From Desmodesmus armatus (Eukaryota; Chlorophyta; Chlorophyceae; Sphaeropleales; Scenedesmaceae): 64,000 nucleotides of DNA. The position numbers were made by a program, and so were the translations under genes. The stretch spans positions 1 through 64,000 of the forward strand of contig VIIQ02000050.1 of assembly GCA_007449985.2 (NCBI GenBank). Direction: 5' to 3'. Positions 35,784 to 47,685 of the stretch are shown one piece after another. Positions within the stretch are counted from its first letter, which is position 1, and each line of letters opens with the position of its first letter. Under the pieces are notes generated by a model. It was not told the DNA's origin and did not search any database. It saw only the letters and a list, made by a program, of their open reading frames with translations.

Positions 35784-37478
35784 ATGACATGCGTGGAGTG
35801 TACCAGGGTGTGTTACGCCCTGATGAGAGAGGCACTGGGAAAGCATCAGTCGCAGGCAAGCAGCAGCAGTGTCCCCTTCTGCACCCTTCTGGTCAGCAGT
35901 GGCACTGCACAGATGTGTGCTGAATTAGCACCGGCCTATACAGCTGGCAAGAGCTGCTTGGGCGCCAGCGGGTCTGATTCCAGGCATTCGTGATTTGAGT
36001 GTGATTGGTTCTCCTGTGGCAGCAGTGCACAGGTGTCATTCTGAGAGTGCGTGCATCAACATGATGACTGTGATTCACACTGGTCGGGTACTTCGTCTTG
36101 TGGCAAGTGAGAGTGGAGGCCAGTGGCACTGTCACAGTGACACCCAGTGCTGTAAGAGAGTGTGTGGGATACTTTGCTGATGTGGCAGAGCCTCCTCACT
36201 GCCAGTTTGGGTCAGCCCAACTTGCATGGGGCATAGCGTTACAATCATCAAGGCATGCCTGAGGATGTGACCCCGCGGCAGCACAGACACCCCAGGAGAC
36301 TACCTCAGAGCATTCAAAAAGGGCCCTACCCAAGGCAGGAACGAGGCTTTTGAGTGAACCCACAAACTTCACGAGGTTGACCTCTTCACAAGGAGGCACA
36401 CAAGCATAGAGACAGCTCACAACACACTCCCACCCATTCAACAGCTTCAAAGCCGAGGCAGACCGCATGTCAGCTGCAGCCAGCATCAGTGCATGGCGGC
36501 TGCATGGGTTGTGGCAGTAACAGCTGCAGACAGCAAGGATGCCTGCATGCATCAGCTGTAGGTTGCCTGCTGAATGACTGAACACACCCAATCCACAAAT
36601 TTGCAGGACAACTGCTGGCTGCCCAAAAATCGGGTGCTGATTACAGGCAGGCCGGTCTGCTAGTCAACGGCTTGGTCACCCCCAACGATAAATGCCAACG
36701 AGTCATCTGTCCATGTCATCAGCTACTGCATGTACCTCTGAGATGAACAGTTGCCATCACAGCTGGCAATCAATGCTGTCATATCAAGCTGCTGCCCAAT
36801 CAATTGGCGTGTATGTGGTAATCACACCTATCAGACTGAACTAGTGTTCTGACTAGTGTTCTGCCCTATCCCAAACCCAACGCCAAGTGAACTGCTCCCC
36901 CAACAGTCAGTCAGTGGCAGGCCCACAGGGACGCAGCCGCGATCAAGCCTGAAATGATGCCTAGATCGATCAGGAGGTCATGAGTCAGCCCCCAGTCTCC
37001 AGCCGTACACTACCCACTACCCCGGACACACTGCAAGCGGTGCCATACCTGGCGTCACCACCATGCCCGTGTGACACCCAAAAGATCAAGGACAAGTCAC
37101 CCACATGATCATCGCCAGCTGCAGGCGGTGCAATGCCTGGCACCCCCCACCACCCTTGTGTGACACGGAAGAGATCAAAGTCAACACACCCACATGATCA
37201 AAGCCAGCCTGCTGGGCCGTTGTGGTACTGCACTCCTGCCCAACCAATCTCAACCCCACAGCCCCTTCCTTCTCTTGGGCCCCTCCGCCGAGCCAAGCTC
37301 CCCACACATCCTCCCCACCCTGGCGCTGCCCTCCCAACAGGCCAGCCAGCTAAATGCACTCACGCCTGCTCAACCACTGCCAGCACGGCTGCAATAGCAC
37401 GACCCTGTCCCTGTCCTGCGCCCTCAGGTGCTCGAACCAGAGCTGCAGGCCAAGCTGGCCACCTCAGCCGCAGCCTGC
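35784..37478. other. Intergenic; contains an 88-bp tandem repeat
   Basis: No gene supported. Two imperfect 88-bp units at about 37031-37206 share GTGTGACAC, AGATCAA and CCCACATGATCA. This is the convergent 3' flank of the zinc-finger and coiled-coil genes. Confidence 0.45.
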
Positions 37479-40400
37479 TCACCCCTCTGCAGCGATGGCA
37501 GTGGGCACAGCAGGGTGCTCGTTGCGCATGCCGGCCTGTCGCCCCCCACCTCGCCCAGAGGGGCTGCTGGATCGAGGGCCCTGCTGACCCTGCTGGTGCT
37601 GGCCCTGGTGCTGCTGTGGCTGCATGGCTCGGCTGCGGTCAGATGAGGGAGCAGTCAGGGGCCTGCTGCTGCCCTCACCACCTGCACAATCAGGAGTGCA
37701 AATTAACAATTGGGTGAGCGGCGAATTAGTTAAGCCAGGTGGTCAGCAGACACTCTGTGTTATAAGAGGTGATGTACCGCAGCACGTGACAGAGTGTCAC
37801 TGCAGACTTCACTAGCCATCCCAGCCCTGTCAACACCACACTACAGTGTTGTGCGCATACCAATCCAGCTGTCCTATGGTGGTAGCTATGAGCCCACAGC
37901 ACCGTGCCGCAGTCCTACCTGCCACAAAGTGCTCCGCCAGCTGTGCTGCTGCCTCAGGCACCTGCTGCTGCCGCTGGTGCTGCAGCGCTGAGGGTGTGGC
38001 GGTGGGTGGCCGGCAGTTGCCCTCACCACCTGCACCAACACATCAACACACCCACGCCAGCCACACAAAGTCAAGGTGCGTAATGTATGTGATGACCGAC
38101 ATGTACTGTTGGTATGCAGCAACTGCTGTGAGGCAGCTGGGTCAACAGGGCACCATTAAACAGACATTGTAGGTGCAGGACCAGCCACACAGCATTCACA
38201 AGCACCACCTCACACTTGCTTTCTACAATGGCGCAAGCACTGCCCCAGCCCCGCATCCCCTCGGTGACTTCACCGCCCTCGCATCGCACCTTGTTGGTAC
38301 TGCTGAGCGTAGTGCAGTACATCCTCTGGCACATTCATCTCCCTGCTTGCCCCGTGTTGCCCCTGACCCTCCTGACCTACGCCACCCTCCTCCAACCCCT
38401 CTTCCTCCTCGCCCTCATGACCCTCCTCTTCCTCCTGCTGCTCCCCATGCTGCTGCTGCTGCTGCTGCTGCTGCTGGGTGTCGACATTGCCCCCTGCCAT
38501 AGCCTGCTGCAGGGACAGGATCGCGTTGGGATCTATATCGGCAAACTCTGGTGGCAGGTGCTCAGCTAGCTGCTGGGCCAGCAGTAGTAGCAGGTGACTC
38601 TGAAGCTGCTGAGCAACTGCCACTGCCACGCTGCCATCTACTGCCGCCGGTGCAGCAGCAGCAGCAGTAGCAGCAGTAGCAGCAGTAGCAGCGTCAAAGT
38701 GTGCTGAGGCTGAGCCCCCGCTGGCCTCTGCTGCTGGTGCTGCTGCTGCCGGGCTAGCGGCAGCACTGGCAGCCCCATCCAGCAAGCAAGGTGGGGTCGT
38801 TTTGGCTCGTGCTGCCCTGCTCTCGATCATTGCTGGGTCCAGCCGGGGAACAGACCCATTCAGCGTGGCCCTCCGTGGTGTCTCAGGCTTCTGGGCAACA
38901 CTCCCACCACCCTGCGTCATAGACTGCCGCTGCCCCTGCTGCTTGTGCTGCTTTTGCTGCCCGGTGGCCTGACCCCCGGTAGCCTGTGTGCTGCCAAAAT
39001 GGGGGTCAGGCAAGTGCCCTGCTAGGGACAGCTGCTGCAGCAGGTGGGTGCTGACGTCACCCTCCAAGGGCAGAGAAGGCCTGTGTGACCTCGACAGAGC
39101 TGCATCAGCACCCAACCCTGCAGCTGCCCCTGTCCCAACTTGCTCGCTTTCGTCGGCATTAGACTGCCGCCTGCTGCCAGTCTCGCTGACACGTGCCCCA
39201 CCAGCCCCCTTGGCTTTACCGCTGCCGCCGCCCCCTGCTGCTGCTCCTGCAGCAGCAGCAGCACCCGCAGGCGCCTGCTTGCTGCCATTGCTGCTGCCAC
39301 TGCCGCTGCCGCTGCTGCCGCTCCTGACACCCAGGCCGCCGGTGGGGCTGGTACGGGCTGCTGGTACTGCCTGCGCAGTGGGGGACTTCTTGGTGGCGCT
39401 GCCAGCAGTTGCTGCAGGTGCGGCGGCTGCGAGCACGCTGTGCGCTGCGGCACCTGCTGCTGCACCACTGCTGGAAGACGGGCGCGGCTTTTTGGTCACC
39501 TGGCGCGGTGTTAGGTGGCCGTCACTGCAGGCGCTGGCGCCGCCGCCGCTGCTGTTGAACCTCTCCCCGGCAGACATCTGCACAGCCTGCGGCGTGACGA
39601 GGCACAAAGAAGAGGCAGATGCGGCACCAGTTTGAGTCAGGTGACGCTGCTTGTCGTGCTCTTAGACAGAGGGTTGGTTGGAGCAAGGTGCTGGAGAGCA
39701 GGAGCGATGACTCATGCTGGCAGTGATGCAGCTCAGAGCTTGGGCGGACAACCCTTCCATGGCAGTTGCATCGAAGATCCGAAGCAAGCGCAGGTCTGTG
39801 GGTGCTTCAGAACCTGGTCTATCTAGGATGCACAACAGCACTGAAGGTGTAGTACAATGTGCACATGCAGCCCTGCTTGTCACAGCTCGAATGGCAAGCT
39901 CCTTACGTGCACTAGTGACAGCTCCTGGGTGTATGCTGTGGTGGCTGCCGCCAGCTGTGTCTCGTACTGCTGCTGTAGTTGGGTTTTGTAGCGTGTGAGC
40001 TTCTTCTTATGCAGGTCCTTCAGCTGCAGCAGCTGCTCCTGCATGTTTGCCATCTGCTGCTGCTGTGCCTCCAGCATGTGCTGCTGCTGGCTGAGCTGTG
40101 CCTGCAGGGCTCCGTTGGCTGCTGCCGCCTGCTGCTCGCGCCTGCAAGGGGTGTGGTCATAGAGAGGTGCCACACACAGGGAACAAGATGCTGTCAGCAA
40201 AGCATGCCCAGCATGTTGTGATTGCTGCGGGGCCTTTGCTGGGATGGCAGTGCAGCGACCACCTATGTTTGTCCCTCGTGCCTTGTGCACAGGCTTCATT
40301 TCAACCAGGCAACATAGCTGCAAGTGATGGCCTGGGTGTCGCCAGGCATTGCTGAGAGGCGGTCATGCAGCCAACACACATACGTACTTACGCCCTGGCG

Positions 40401-41228
40401 AAAGGGTGGGGCAGTGTCTTGTTTTTTTCAGCACCAACGCTCTCACTTGCATGTTACCCTGCAGCAGCATGCCTGCGATCCACCCAACCCCACCAATCCA
40501 CAGAAAACCACCCACCTGCGTGCCTCCTCGCAAGCTACCTCTGCAGCAGCTGCCTGGGCCCGTGCTGCCTGCATATGCTTCAGCATGGCCTTCTGCACCT
40601 TGAGGCAACGCTTCTTCAGAGCATGGTTATCAGCAACTTGGCGTTCATACTGCACCTGAAGCATGCCAAGCTGCGGGTCTGAACTCCCATCGGCACCAGC
40701 TGCTGATGCCACTGCTGTGCCCTCTTCTGCTGCTGCTGCATCTGCGGCAGAAGCTGCCTGCACTGCGTTGCTGCTGCTGGAAGCCTTGTGACCGTGCTGG
40801 GGCTGGGGCTTGTCTGTGCCAACGTTCTTGTCGATCATGCTCTGGAGTACGTCGAGGAACTTTGACTGCTGCTGCACCAGCTGGACCACACTACCAGGCT
40901 GCATGGGCTTAGGCTTGATGTGCTGGTGTTTCTTGGGGCTTATGACCATCGTGCTGAGCTGTTGTGCCATGCTGGAGGCCGCTACTGATGTTGAGGGTGA
41001 GGCAGCAGGGATGTGGATGCCCTCATGTGCCGCATATTTGGTCAGCTCAACGTCAAGCAGGGCCAGCTCAAGAGACTCGGAATCAGCATCTGTCTCATCT
41101 CCGGTGCTGTCCATGAGGCGCTCGAGTCGCCTGAGGATGGGGTGCTTTCTTGCTGCTTGGTGTGGTGAACAAACAGCAATGAGCGGTGTCTGTGCTCCAG
41201 AGGGCGCACTGGGCTCTAGGAAGCTCAT
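37479..41228 (-). CDS. Coiled-coil, low-complexity protein, unrecognised (5 exons)
   Basis: Minus-strand exons: 41228-40516, 40141-39907, 39586-38290, 37987-37919 and 37681-37479, with phases 2, 0, 1 and 1 all matching, giving 838 residues. The N-terminal ~190 residues are the least biased part (HPILRRLERLMDSTGDETDADS, ELALLDVELTKYAA). Residues ~205-315 form a long coiled coil (LQVQYERQVADNHALKKRC, QAQLSQQQHMLEAQ, LQLKDLHKKKLTRYKTQLQQ). Exon 3 is disordered: Ser/Gly/Ala-rich, a basic patch RQVTKKPRPSSSS, a Gln run from (CTG)n at 38455-38475, then an acidic Glu-rich stretch. The C-terminus is Gln/Gly-rich. I do not recognise the family. It shares a 241-bp promoter region with the divergent gene at 41470. 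Confidence 0.7.
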
Positions 41229-41469
41229 CTGAGACCGAACATCTTGCTTGTGGAGACTAGTACCGCCAGCTAATACTAGTACCGGCCTGAAGAGGGACAA
41301 ACAAGGAGAGCTGCGAACCCAGTCAAATACCCGAGCCTGTGTGTCCTTCTAGGGTGTATGAGCCTGGCGAGCCTTCTACTTCCTTTCGGAAGCACTCAAA
41401 CTGTTGTTTTATCCGGTCCCCATAGCACTTCGACGTTCAGTCTACCAGGTGTTACCGACCAGTACATCC
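41229..41469. promoter_or_regulatory. Bidirectional intergenic promoter region
   Basis: Only 241 bp separate the start codons of two divergent genes, so both promoters and 5' UTRs must lie here. No TATA box is obvious. Confidence 0.4.
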
Positions 41470-43009
41470 ATGCAGACCTATATCGGTCGCACCCACGTAC
41501 ATTCAGCACCAAAGAAGCTACAAAGCACGGTGCCCACCAGCGGTCGGCGCCTGATCGTGCCCAGGGCAGCAAACAGTGATGGTTTGACTGGGAGGCTCTT
41601 CCAACAGCACAAAGTGCTGCTTGAAGCTGGTTTCAGCTATGATCAGGCTGCCTTGATCCTCCAAGTGTCTCAGCAGCGCAAGGCAGCACCACAACAGCTG
41701 GCATCAGCAGGTAGGTCACTCGGGTATGGTGACAAGGATCACCGTGTTGCAGAGACACTGTTGTGCTGCTGCATGCATAACAAGCACCGCTTCCCTACAC
41801 TATCACAGTTGTTCTTGAAGCTCCTCAGTCATTCGGACCACCCCTAGGTATTCATGCATGCATACTCATGGCACCCTTTTGACAGCCTGGCAGCGCAACA
41901 CAGTATTCCGCCAGCTTCCAAGCTTGCCAATCACCTGCATCAACATTTTTTCTGTATGATTGATGTATGTGAACACCGTTTTTTTTCATTCCCTCACTTC
42001 ATCCACGCTAGAAGTCTCGCCCCCACTCACCAGTGTGGAACCCCCCCCCCCCCTTCCCCAACACACCACTCCACGTCAACATGCAGGGCCTGCAGCAGTC
42101 AACACAGACCTAATCACACAGCCCCCACCAGCTTCCTCTCCCGATGACGCCTCAGCAGCAGCAGCCAGCACTACAGACGGCCCCACCCCACCCCCAACCC
42201 TGCTGAAGCCCTTGGAGGACCGCATTGCCTTCCTGGAGTTAGAGCTGCTGAAGCAGTCCCTCTCTTCATCACCCTTTTCCGCAGTACAGCTCCCTGCAGC
42301 ACACATCCCCCCTGGCAACGTCAGCAACAGCAGCAGTACCAGGTCCAGTACCATCAGCAGCACAGCTGCTGCCCTAAATCCTGCAGCTGCAGGTGCGAGC
42401 GGCCTCAATGCAGCAGCTGCAGCAGCAGCAGCCCGCTGGAATGCTGACTCATCCATGTATAGGCAGCAGGGACCTGGCTTTGCTGCCAGCAGCACCCTAA
42501 ACATGGGCCCTGAACTCCCTGACCCAGTCACCATCAGCAGCCAGCTGGCCACAGCAGCAGAACTGGGCCAGTTGGAGCCCGAGGTTTATGCCCTAGCAGA
42601 GACCCTGGCAGTGCGGCAGGGTTTTGCACCCCTGCCTGCTGAACCCCACCCCGGGCCCTACACCCTACCCCTGCAGATGCAGCAGCAGCAGCACGGGCGC
42701 CCTGCCAGCATCTGGGGCCGGTCCGGTAGGGCTGCTGGGACAGGTGTCGGGGTCCGGGCCGGCTCCCGGCCCCACCTGGCCCGGCCCCTGTCAGCCAATG
42801 CATGGGGTGACCAGCTGTATGACCCAACAGCAGCAGGGCCAGCAGGGGGGTATGGGGAGTACGGTGAGCCGCTGATGACTCGGCAGGGTTTAGAGGAGGA
42901 GGTGCCTTATAACCCATCTGGCTGGGCGGTTGCTGGCACCATTATCGTGGTGTACCTGGGAGTGATAGTGACCTTCATGGCTATGTGTGTGGGAGACATG
43001 CCCTACTGA
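41470..43009 (+). CDS. Plastid-targeted membrane protein with one C-terminal helix (2 exons)
   Basis: Exons are 41470-41710 and 42087-43009, donor GTAGGT, phase 1, giving 387 residues. The first ~40 residues are basic and hydroxyl-rich with a VPRAAN site, which fits a chloroplast transit peptide. The following segment (GRLFQQHKVLLEAGFSYDQA, LILQVSQQ) looks helical and is the most ordered part. A short coiled segment LLKPLEDRIAFLELELLKQ follows, then an Ala/Ser/Pro-rich linker. Near the end, GWAVAGTIIVVYLGVIVTF is a single membrane helix, and the chain ends CVGDMPY. I chose the ATG at 41470 because the in-frame codons upstream lack one. The family is not recognised. A thylakoid or envelope tail-anchored protein is inferred. 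Confidence 0.7.
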
Positions 43010-44721
43010 CTGCTGATGACGCCGTGAAGGTACAGGGGGTTTGCGAGCAGTGTGTGCACATAATCGGCTGGCTATGGTGCAGGGAGGTGCTGTGGGTGTG
43101 TTCGTGCACAGAGGACATGTGTACAGCAACTGAGCAGGCTTGCACAGGCCTCCCAGGCACCCTTGTGAAAGTCAATGTTTTTGAAACACCATTGTGTCAC
43201 AGTGTAGTTGGGGAAGCATGCGTCTGGAGCCTGCACTACTGCTGCCTGTGGCAACAGAGTGTCATACAGCGGTCACTGTGTTTTTAAGACACTGGGTCTC
43301 AACCAATGAGGATTGGTAGGTTGTGTTGGTGTTATCGTGCATGGGCTTGCATGATTTTGGTGGCATGGTCGTTGTGACACTTGCACTAGTTGTGCATGCT
43401 TTGTATGGCACACACAGTGTATACCAGCACCTTTTGTCAGGGTGAGGGCAGGCAATCTTGTGGAGGCTGCTGTGTGTTGTAGGGGGGTGTACATGTGCTG
43501 CCACCAAGGGCCCAGCACGCTGTGGCAGCCTAATGAGAACCACACGCGTCATGCGCAAGCAGGGCCCTGTGAATCGATCATGGCGCTGTGATGGCCGGTC
43601 ACTCATTGGTCGGCCTGACCTGCTTGGCGCCCCACTACTTAAAGTTCAAACACAGCCTTTTGGCTCACATGCATGTGATGATCCATATGGAACACATTCT
43701 CATGTTTGGTGTGCCTGCCAAGTGTTGGTGAAGTTGGCAGTGATGGTGGACGTCACCAGTAGAGGTGCTATAGCAATAGCTAGCTAGTAGTTGAGGCCTG
43801 CCTTGTACAAGGCACATGTGCTGCCACTGGCAGTTGCGGCACAATGCACTGTTGTTTGGTCTGTTTGTGTCTGTTTGGTGTGTGCGGTGGTGCGCAGTGG
43901 TGACATATTGGCGCTTTGGCATTTGAACAAGCTTCGGGCATGTATTTGGTTTGTACAGCAGTTGGCAGGCCGACATGGCAGCAAACATCATGTGCTTGCA
44001 GGTGTGCAATGGACGTGAGTACCACAAGAAGGTGTGTAACATAGCGGAGCTGTGTTGAGCTAGAGGCCATGACCCATGCAGTACTTGAAATGCATTGCAG
44101 TCATCATGCTGGGAAGGCACGGCTGGGCAGGGTTTTGGGGTAGACTCCACCCATCTCTGCTGAGCAGGGTTTTTTAGTAGACTCTACCCATCTCTGCGGA
44201 TGTACATGTCCATAGGGACCCTGGGAAGAAGTTCACACTCTACATGAATTCAGCCGCTGTTGAGCGCCGTCGTGTCACACTTCTCAGTGGGAGCAATTTG
44301 CTAAGAGGTTGGCTCACAGCCTGCTGCAGCACACCAACCACACAGTGACTCGACAGGCAAAGTGCGCTGGGGTGCAAACTGGGACATCGTGCAGAATGGC
44401 ATGCCATGGGCCTAAAATCCTGTCCCCAAAATACTGTACTGTACTGTAAAACCAGCACCCAGACATCACGTCACTGCACATCACAAGCCCAGCAATCAAG
44501 CCAACTGCTGCACTGGCATCTGCACAGCCAGTGCAGACGACTGTGAGCCCTGCCAGGGGCCAGTGGCCCCCAGCAATACGTGCAGGTGTGGAGTGACTGA
44601 ATCCTGGACATGGCGACTGAATTCTGGACATGGTCCCTTGAGTGCACCCCCCAATGCATATAACCATCACGTCAGCTCCACATTGCTGCTGTTCCTATAC
44701 CAGAGGCCATGACTAAGTGCT
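43010..44721. other. Intergenic, 3' flanks of two convergent genes
   Basis: No gene supported. Two small tandem duplications occur: about 44127-44199 (unit with TAGACTCCACCCATCTCTGC) and about 44600-44640 (20-bp unit, CTGGACATGG). Confidence 0.45.
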
Positions 44722-47685
44722 TCAGGCATGCTGCTGCGTGTCACTCAAGAGCTGCTTGCACCTCAGCAGCCCCTCAACCAGCTCCTGCAGCTTCTGACCT
44801 CCCAACACCGCCTGCAGCACAGGCTGCTCTGACAGCACCAGCAGACCCTTAACTTCCTGTATCAACGCCATGCACTCCGCCATTGAACCCGTGCATGCTG
44901 AGGTGCCCTGCTGCCCCACAGCCCCTGAACTCAGGCACTGCTGCGCCCTCTCCCCCACCTCAGCAATGTAATTTGTCAGCAGCAGAGATGCAGGGATAGT
45001 GTCCAGGCTCACATCCTCAAAACAAGCTGCACGGATAGTGTCCGGGCTCACATTTTCAAAACAAGCTGCACCCCTTGTCAACTGCTTGATGCAGGCGCCC
45101 ACACAAACATCCCCCAAGACAGGGAATAACGGCAGCTGCTGCAGCATGTCTGCCATGCTCATGCCGGTGCAGTGCACTAGAGCAGCAGCAGCAGCAGTGC
45201 CGAGAGTGCCTCCTGCTGTGACCACTGCTGCTGCTGCTGCTGCTGCTGCTGTTGGCCCAGGCACACCCGCTGCCAATCTGCTGCTGCTGTCAGCTTCGGA
45301 CTGCAACTGCCTAGACATGCCATAGGCTGAGGTAGAGGTAGCAAGCAGCCTTTGGGATGCAAAGCTTGCTGCTGCTGCTGCTCCTGTTCCTGCTGTTGCT
45401 GCTGCTGCTTCTGCTGCTTCTGCTGCTCCTGCTGTTGCTGCTGCTGCTGCTGCTGCTGCTCCTGCTCCTGCTCCTGCTGCTGCCCCTGCTGCTGCTGCTG
45501 CTGCCCCTGCTGCAAGTGCTGATGGCAGGGTTGGGAGCTGCTGCCGTCCTTGGCAGGCTCCTTGCTGTGCTTGATCATCTCGCAAAGGCTCTGTGCCTCG
45601 CAGATGCCCTACGCCCTCCCAGCTGCTGCTTCCAGCCTGCAAGGCAGTGGCCTGCACCTCTAGCAACACAAAGCTGACATCAGCCAGCCGCTGCTGCTTC
45701 ACAGCAGCACCCAGCACAGCATCAAGCTCAGGCTGCTGCAGCAGCTGCTGCAGGCCGCGAAGTGTGTTGATGATCGCCCTGCGCTCATGTATTCCCCCTG
45801 CTGCAGCCTTCTTGTTGCAGCCTGCCAGCAGCTCTGGGCTGGTGTATGTGAGCAGCACAGGGGCCACTGCACTGTCTTGTGTGATGCCGGGAGTGTGCTG
45901 AGCCAAGTGCCAAACCACACCCCATCCATTGTCATTGCTGCCGCGTCTGCTCAGCTGTTGATGGAGCTGTGCCCAGGAGATGTTTTGGTCAGGCCGCCTG
46001 CCATTGGCAGTGGCACTGATAGCAGCCAGATCTGCAGTAGCTGGCTGCCTCTGCGGCTGCGGCTGCTGCGGCTGCTGCGGCTGCAGCTTCAACTGCTGCC
46101 ACTGCTGCTGGGGGCGCTGCCGGACTAACAAGATCCAAGCCTGTGGTGGGGTGGGTGACTGGCCCGCCCTTATACGTGCACTGTCCTGCTGCTGGGGCGG
46201 TTGCTGCAGTTGCTGCAACACGCCGCTGCTACTGGTGATGCCTGCTACCACACCTGCTGATGCCAGTGCTGCTGCTTCGGCTGTCACTGGCCTTGGGGCC
46301 GCACTCTCTGCCAGCCCTGCTGAGACTGCTGTGCCAGCAGCATCATGAGTGGTGGGCTTGTGCACCCGGGCAGGAGCAGTGACTGCAGTTTCACCATCGG
46401 ACGCATCTGATGTGCGTTTCCTGCCACTCAGGCTGTGCGACATCTGCCGCTGCATCTTTGCGCTCTGGTGGTACTTGCTGCGTGCTGTAGCCAGGCTGTT
46501 TAGCATAGCTGCATAGTCCACACTGCCGCCTTCCAGAGCTTGCTGATGGGTCAGGAGACAGCTCCGCACTGACGAAACGTAGAAGTAGGCTGTCCGGGGT
46601 GCAAGTTGTGCAGCATGCGTCCTGCTGTCCAGGTGTGCCAAGAACTTTGCGTAGTGTGGCAGCAGCTCTGCTACAGGTACGATGCCAGGTTCGCCTGTGA
46701 TGCCACAGGCCTGCACCCACATCCTCAGAGCAGATCGTAGAGGCTTTGCAGCTGCTGCCATTTTGCTGCTGACAATCTCGTCGACTATGAGGGTGCTTGG
46801 GGTGGCGGCCTGCAGCTGTATGGTTGGTGCAGGGGCCACCTGGGCAGCTGTTGCAGGCTGCCCTGGCGGCACTCTCTGAGCTGAGTCGGCTATCACCCTG
46901 CCCAAGGAGGAAACCTGCATGCATGGCTGTTCCTGCTCCTCCAGCTGCTGCTGCTGCTGCGGCTGTTGCTGCTGCTGCTGCTGGGCGGGGAACCCCACTG
47001 GTGAGTGTGTGGTGGCATTGTGGCTTGGAGCACATGGCGGGCCAAGTGCCTCCTGATGCACATCGCCCTGCTGCGGTCCTTGCCGCTGCTGAGAGGGCGC
47101 TTGTTCTGGGGAGGAAATGCCTGGTGCCAAGGGTGGCTGCTGCTGCAGCTGGTGCTGGTGCTGCTGCTGCTGTTGTTGGCCCGAGGCTGTCTCCCACATG
47201 CTGCACAAGCTGCGCACCTCTGCCAGCTGCTGCTGCTGGCGCTCACTGTCCCACCCCAGCACAGCAGCAACCACTGGCTGTGCCAACAGCTGCTGCAGGC
47301 CATGCAAGCATTGAAGTGTCCTGCGGCACTCATCGCCTTGCTCGTCTGCGCACTGCTGCAGCTGCTTCTGGAAAGTATGCAGCAGCTGTGGGTTAGTGAG
47401 GAACTGCAGCATTTGCTGCGCCGACATCTCAGCCGCGGCTGTAGCTGCTGCTGCAACCTCTGCCTGTGTGTCGGGCTTCGAGAGAACCTCTGCCAGATCC
47501 CACAACACTGTCAGTCCCTGCTCACACCCGCAGCCCTGCAGGCACTCCTGCAGCCCTGACAGGGTCATGCCATGACAGCGACTGCCATATGTTTCAAGCA
47601 CAGTTGTGCCTGCAGCAGCAGACTCGAGGGGTGCAGCTGCAAAGGCAGAGACTGGTGCTGTAGGTGCTGCAAGATGTTGCTGCAT
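44722..47685 (-). CDS. Modular-family gene 4 (full A-B-C-D order)
   Basis: Product unknown; 987 residues in one open exon from the ATG at 47683-47685. This is the cleanest example of the full module order. Module A is at about 47568-47170 (MTLSGLQECLQGCGCEQGL, HGLQQLLAQPVVAAVLG). Core B is at about 46730-46470 (MWVQACGITGEPG, VAELLPHYAKFLAHLD, GGSVDYAAMLNSLATARSKY), followed by a GRKR basic cluster. Module C is at about 45988-45648 (SWAQLHQQL, VAPVLLTYTSPELLAG, GLQQLLQQPELDAVLG). Module D is at about 45163-44737 (MSMADMLQQLP, LLTNYIAEVGERAQQCL, QPVLQAVLGGQ). Between C and D is a long Ala/Gly run from a (CTG)n tract. Module D contains a direct duplication of 13 codons. By analogy with genes 2, 3, 5 and 6, a short upstream exon may exist; none was found with confidence. 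Confidence 0.75.
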   Translation of the reverse strand: MQQHLAAPTAPVSAFAAAPLESAAAGTTVLETYGSRCHGMTLSGLQECLQGCGCEQGLTVLWDLAEVLSKPDTQAEVAAAATAAAEMSAQQMLQFLTNPQLLHTFQKQLQQCADEQGDECRRTLQCLHGLQQLLAQPVVAAVLGWDSERQQQQLAEVRSLCSMWETASGQQQQQQHQHQLQQQPPLAPGISSPEQAPSQQRQGPQQGDVHQEALGPPCAPSHNATTHSPVGFPAQQQQQQQPQQQQQLEEQEQPCMQVSSLGRVIADSAQRVPPGQPATAAQVAPAPTIQLQAATPSTLIVDEIVSSKMAAAAKPLRSALRMWVQACGITGEPGIVPVAELLPHYAKFLAHLDSRTHAAQLAPRTAYFYVSSVRSCLLTHQQALEGGSVDYAAMLNSLATARSKYHQSAKMQRQMSHSLSGRKRTSDASDGETAVTAPARVHKPTTHDAAGTAVSAGLAESAAPRPVTAEAAALASAGVVAGITSSSGVLQQLQQPPQQQDSARIRAGQSPTPPQAWILLVRQRPQQQWQQLKLQPQQPQQPQPQRQPATADLAAISATANGRRPDQNISWAQLHQQLSRRGSNDNGWGVVWHLAQHTPGITQDSAVAPVLLTYTSPELLAGCNKKAAAGGIHERRAIINTLRGLQQLLQQPELDAVLGAAVKQQRLADVSFVLLEVQATALQAGSSSWEGVGHLRGTEPLRDDQAQQGACQGRQQLPTLPSALAAGAAAAAAGAAAGAGAGAAAAAAAATAGAAEAAEAAAATAGTGAAAAASFASQRLLATSTSAYGMSRQLQSEADSSSRLAAGVPGPTAAAAAAAAVVTAGGTLGTAAAAALVHCTGMSMADMLQQLPLFPVLGDVCVGACIKQLTRGAACFENVSPDTIRAACFEDVSLDTIPASLLLTNYIAEVGERAQQCLSSGAVGQQGTSACTGSMAECMALIQEVKGLLVLSEQPVLQAVLGGQKLQELVEGLLRCKQLLSDTQQHA

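Noticed and set aside
38988..39635. 215-codon plus-strand frame opposite the coiled-coil gene
   Set aside because: It is a shadow of the low-complexity exon at 39586-38290, whose splice phases all agree.
46391..47206. 271-codon shifted frame inside gene 4
   Set aside because: The true frame carries modules A and B without interruption; this one has none.
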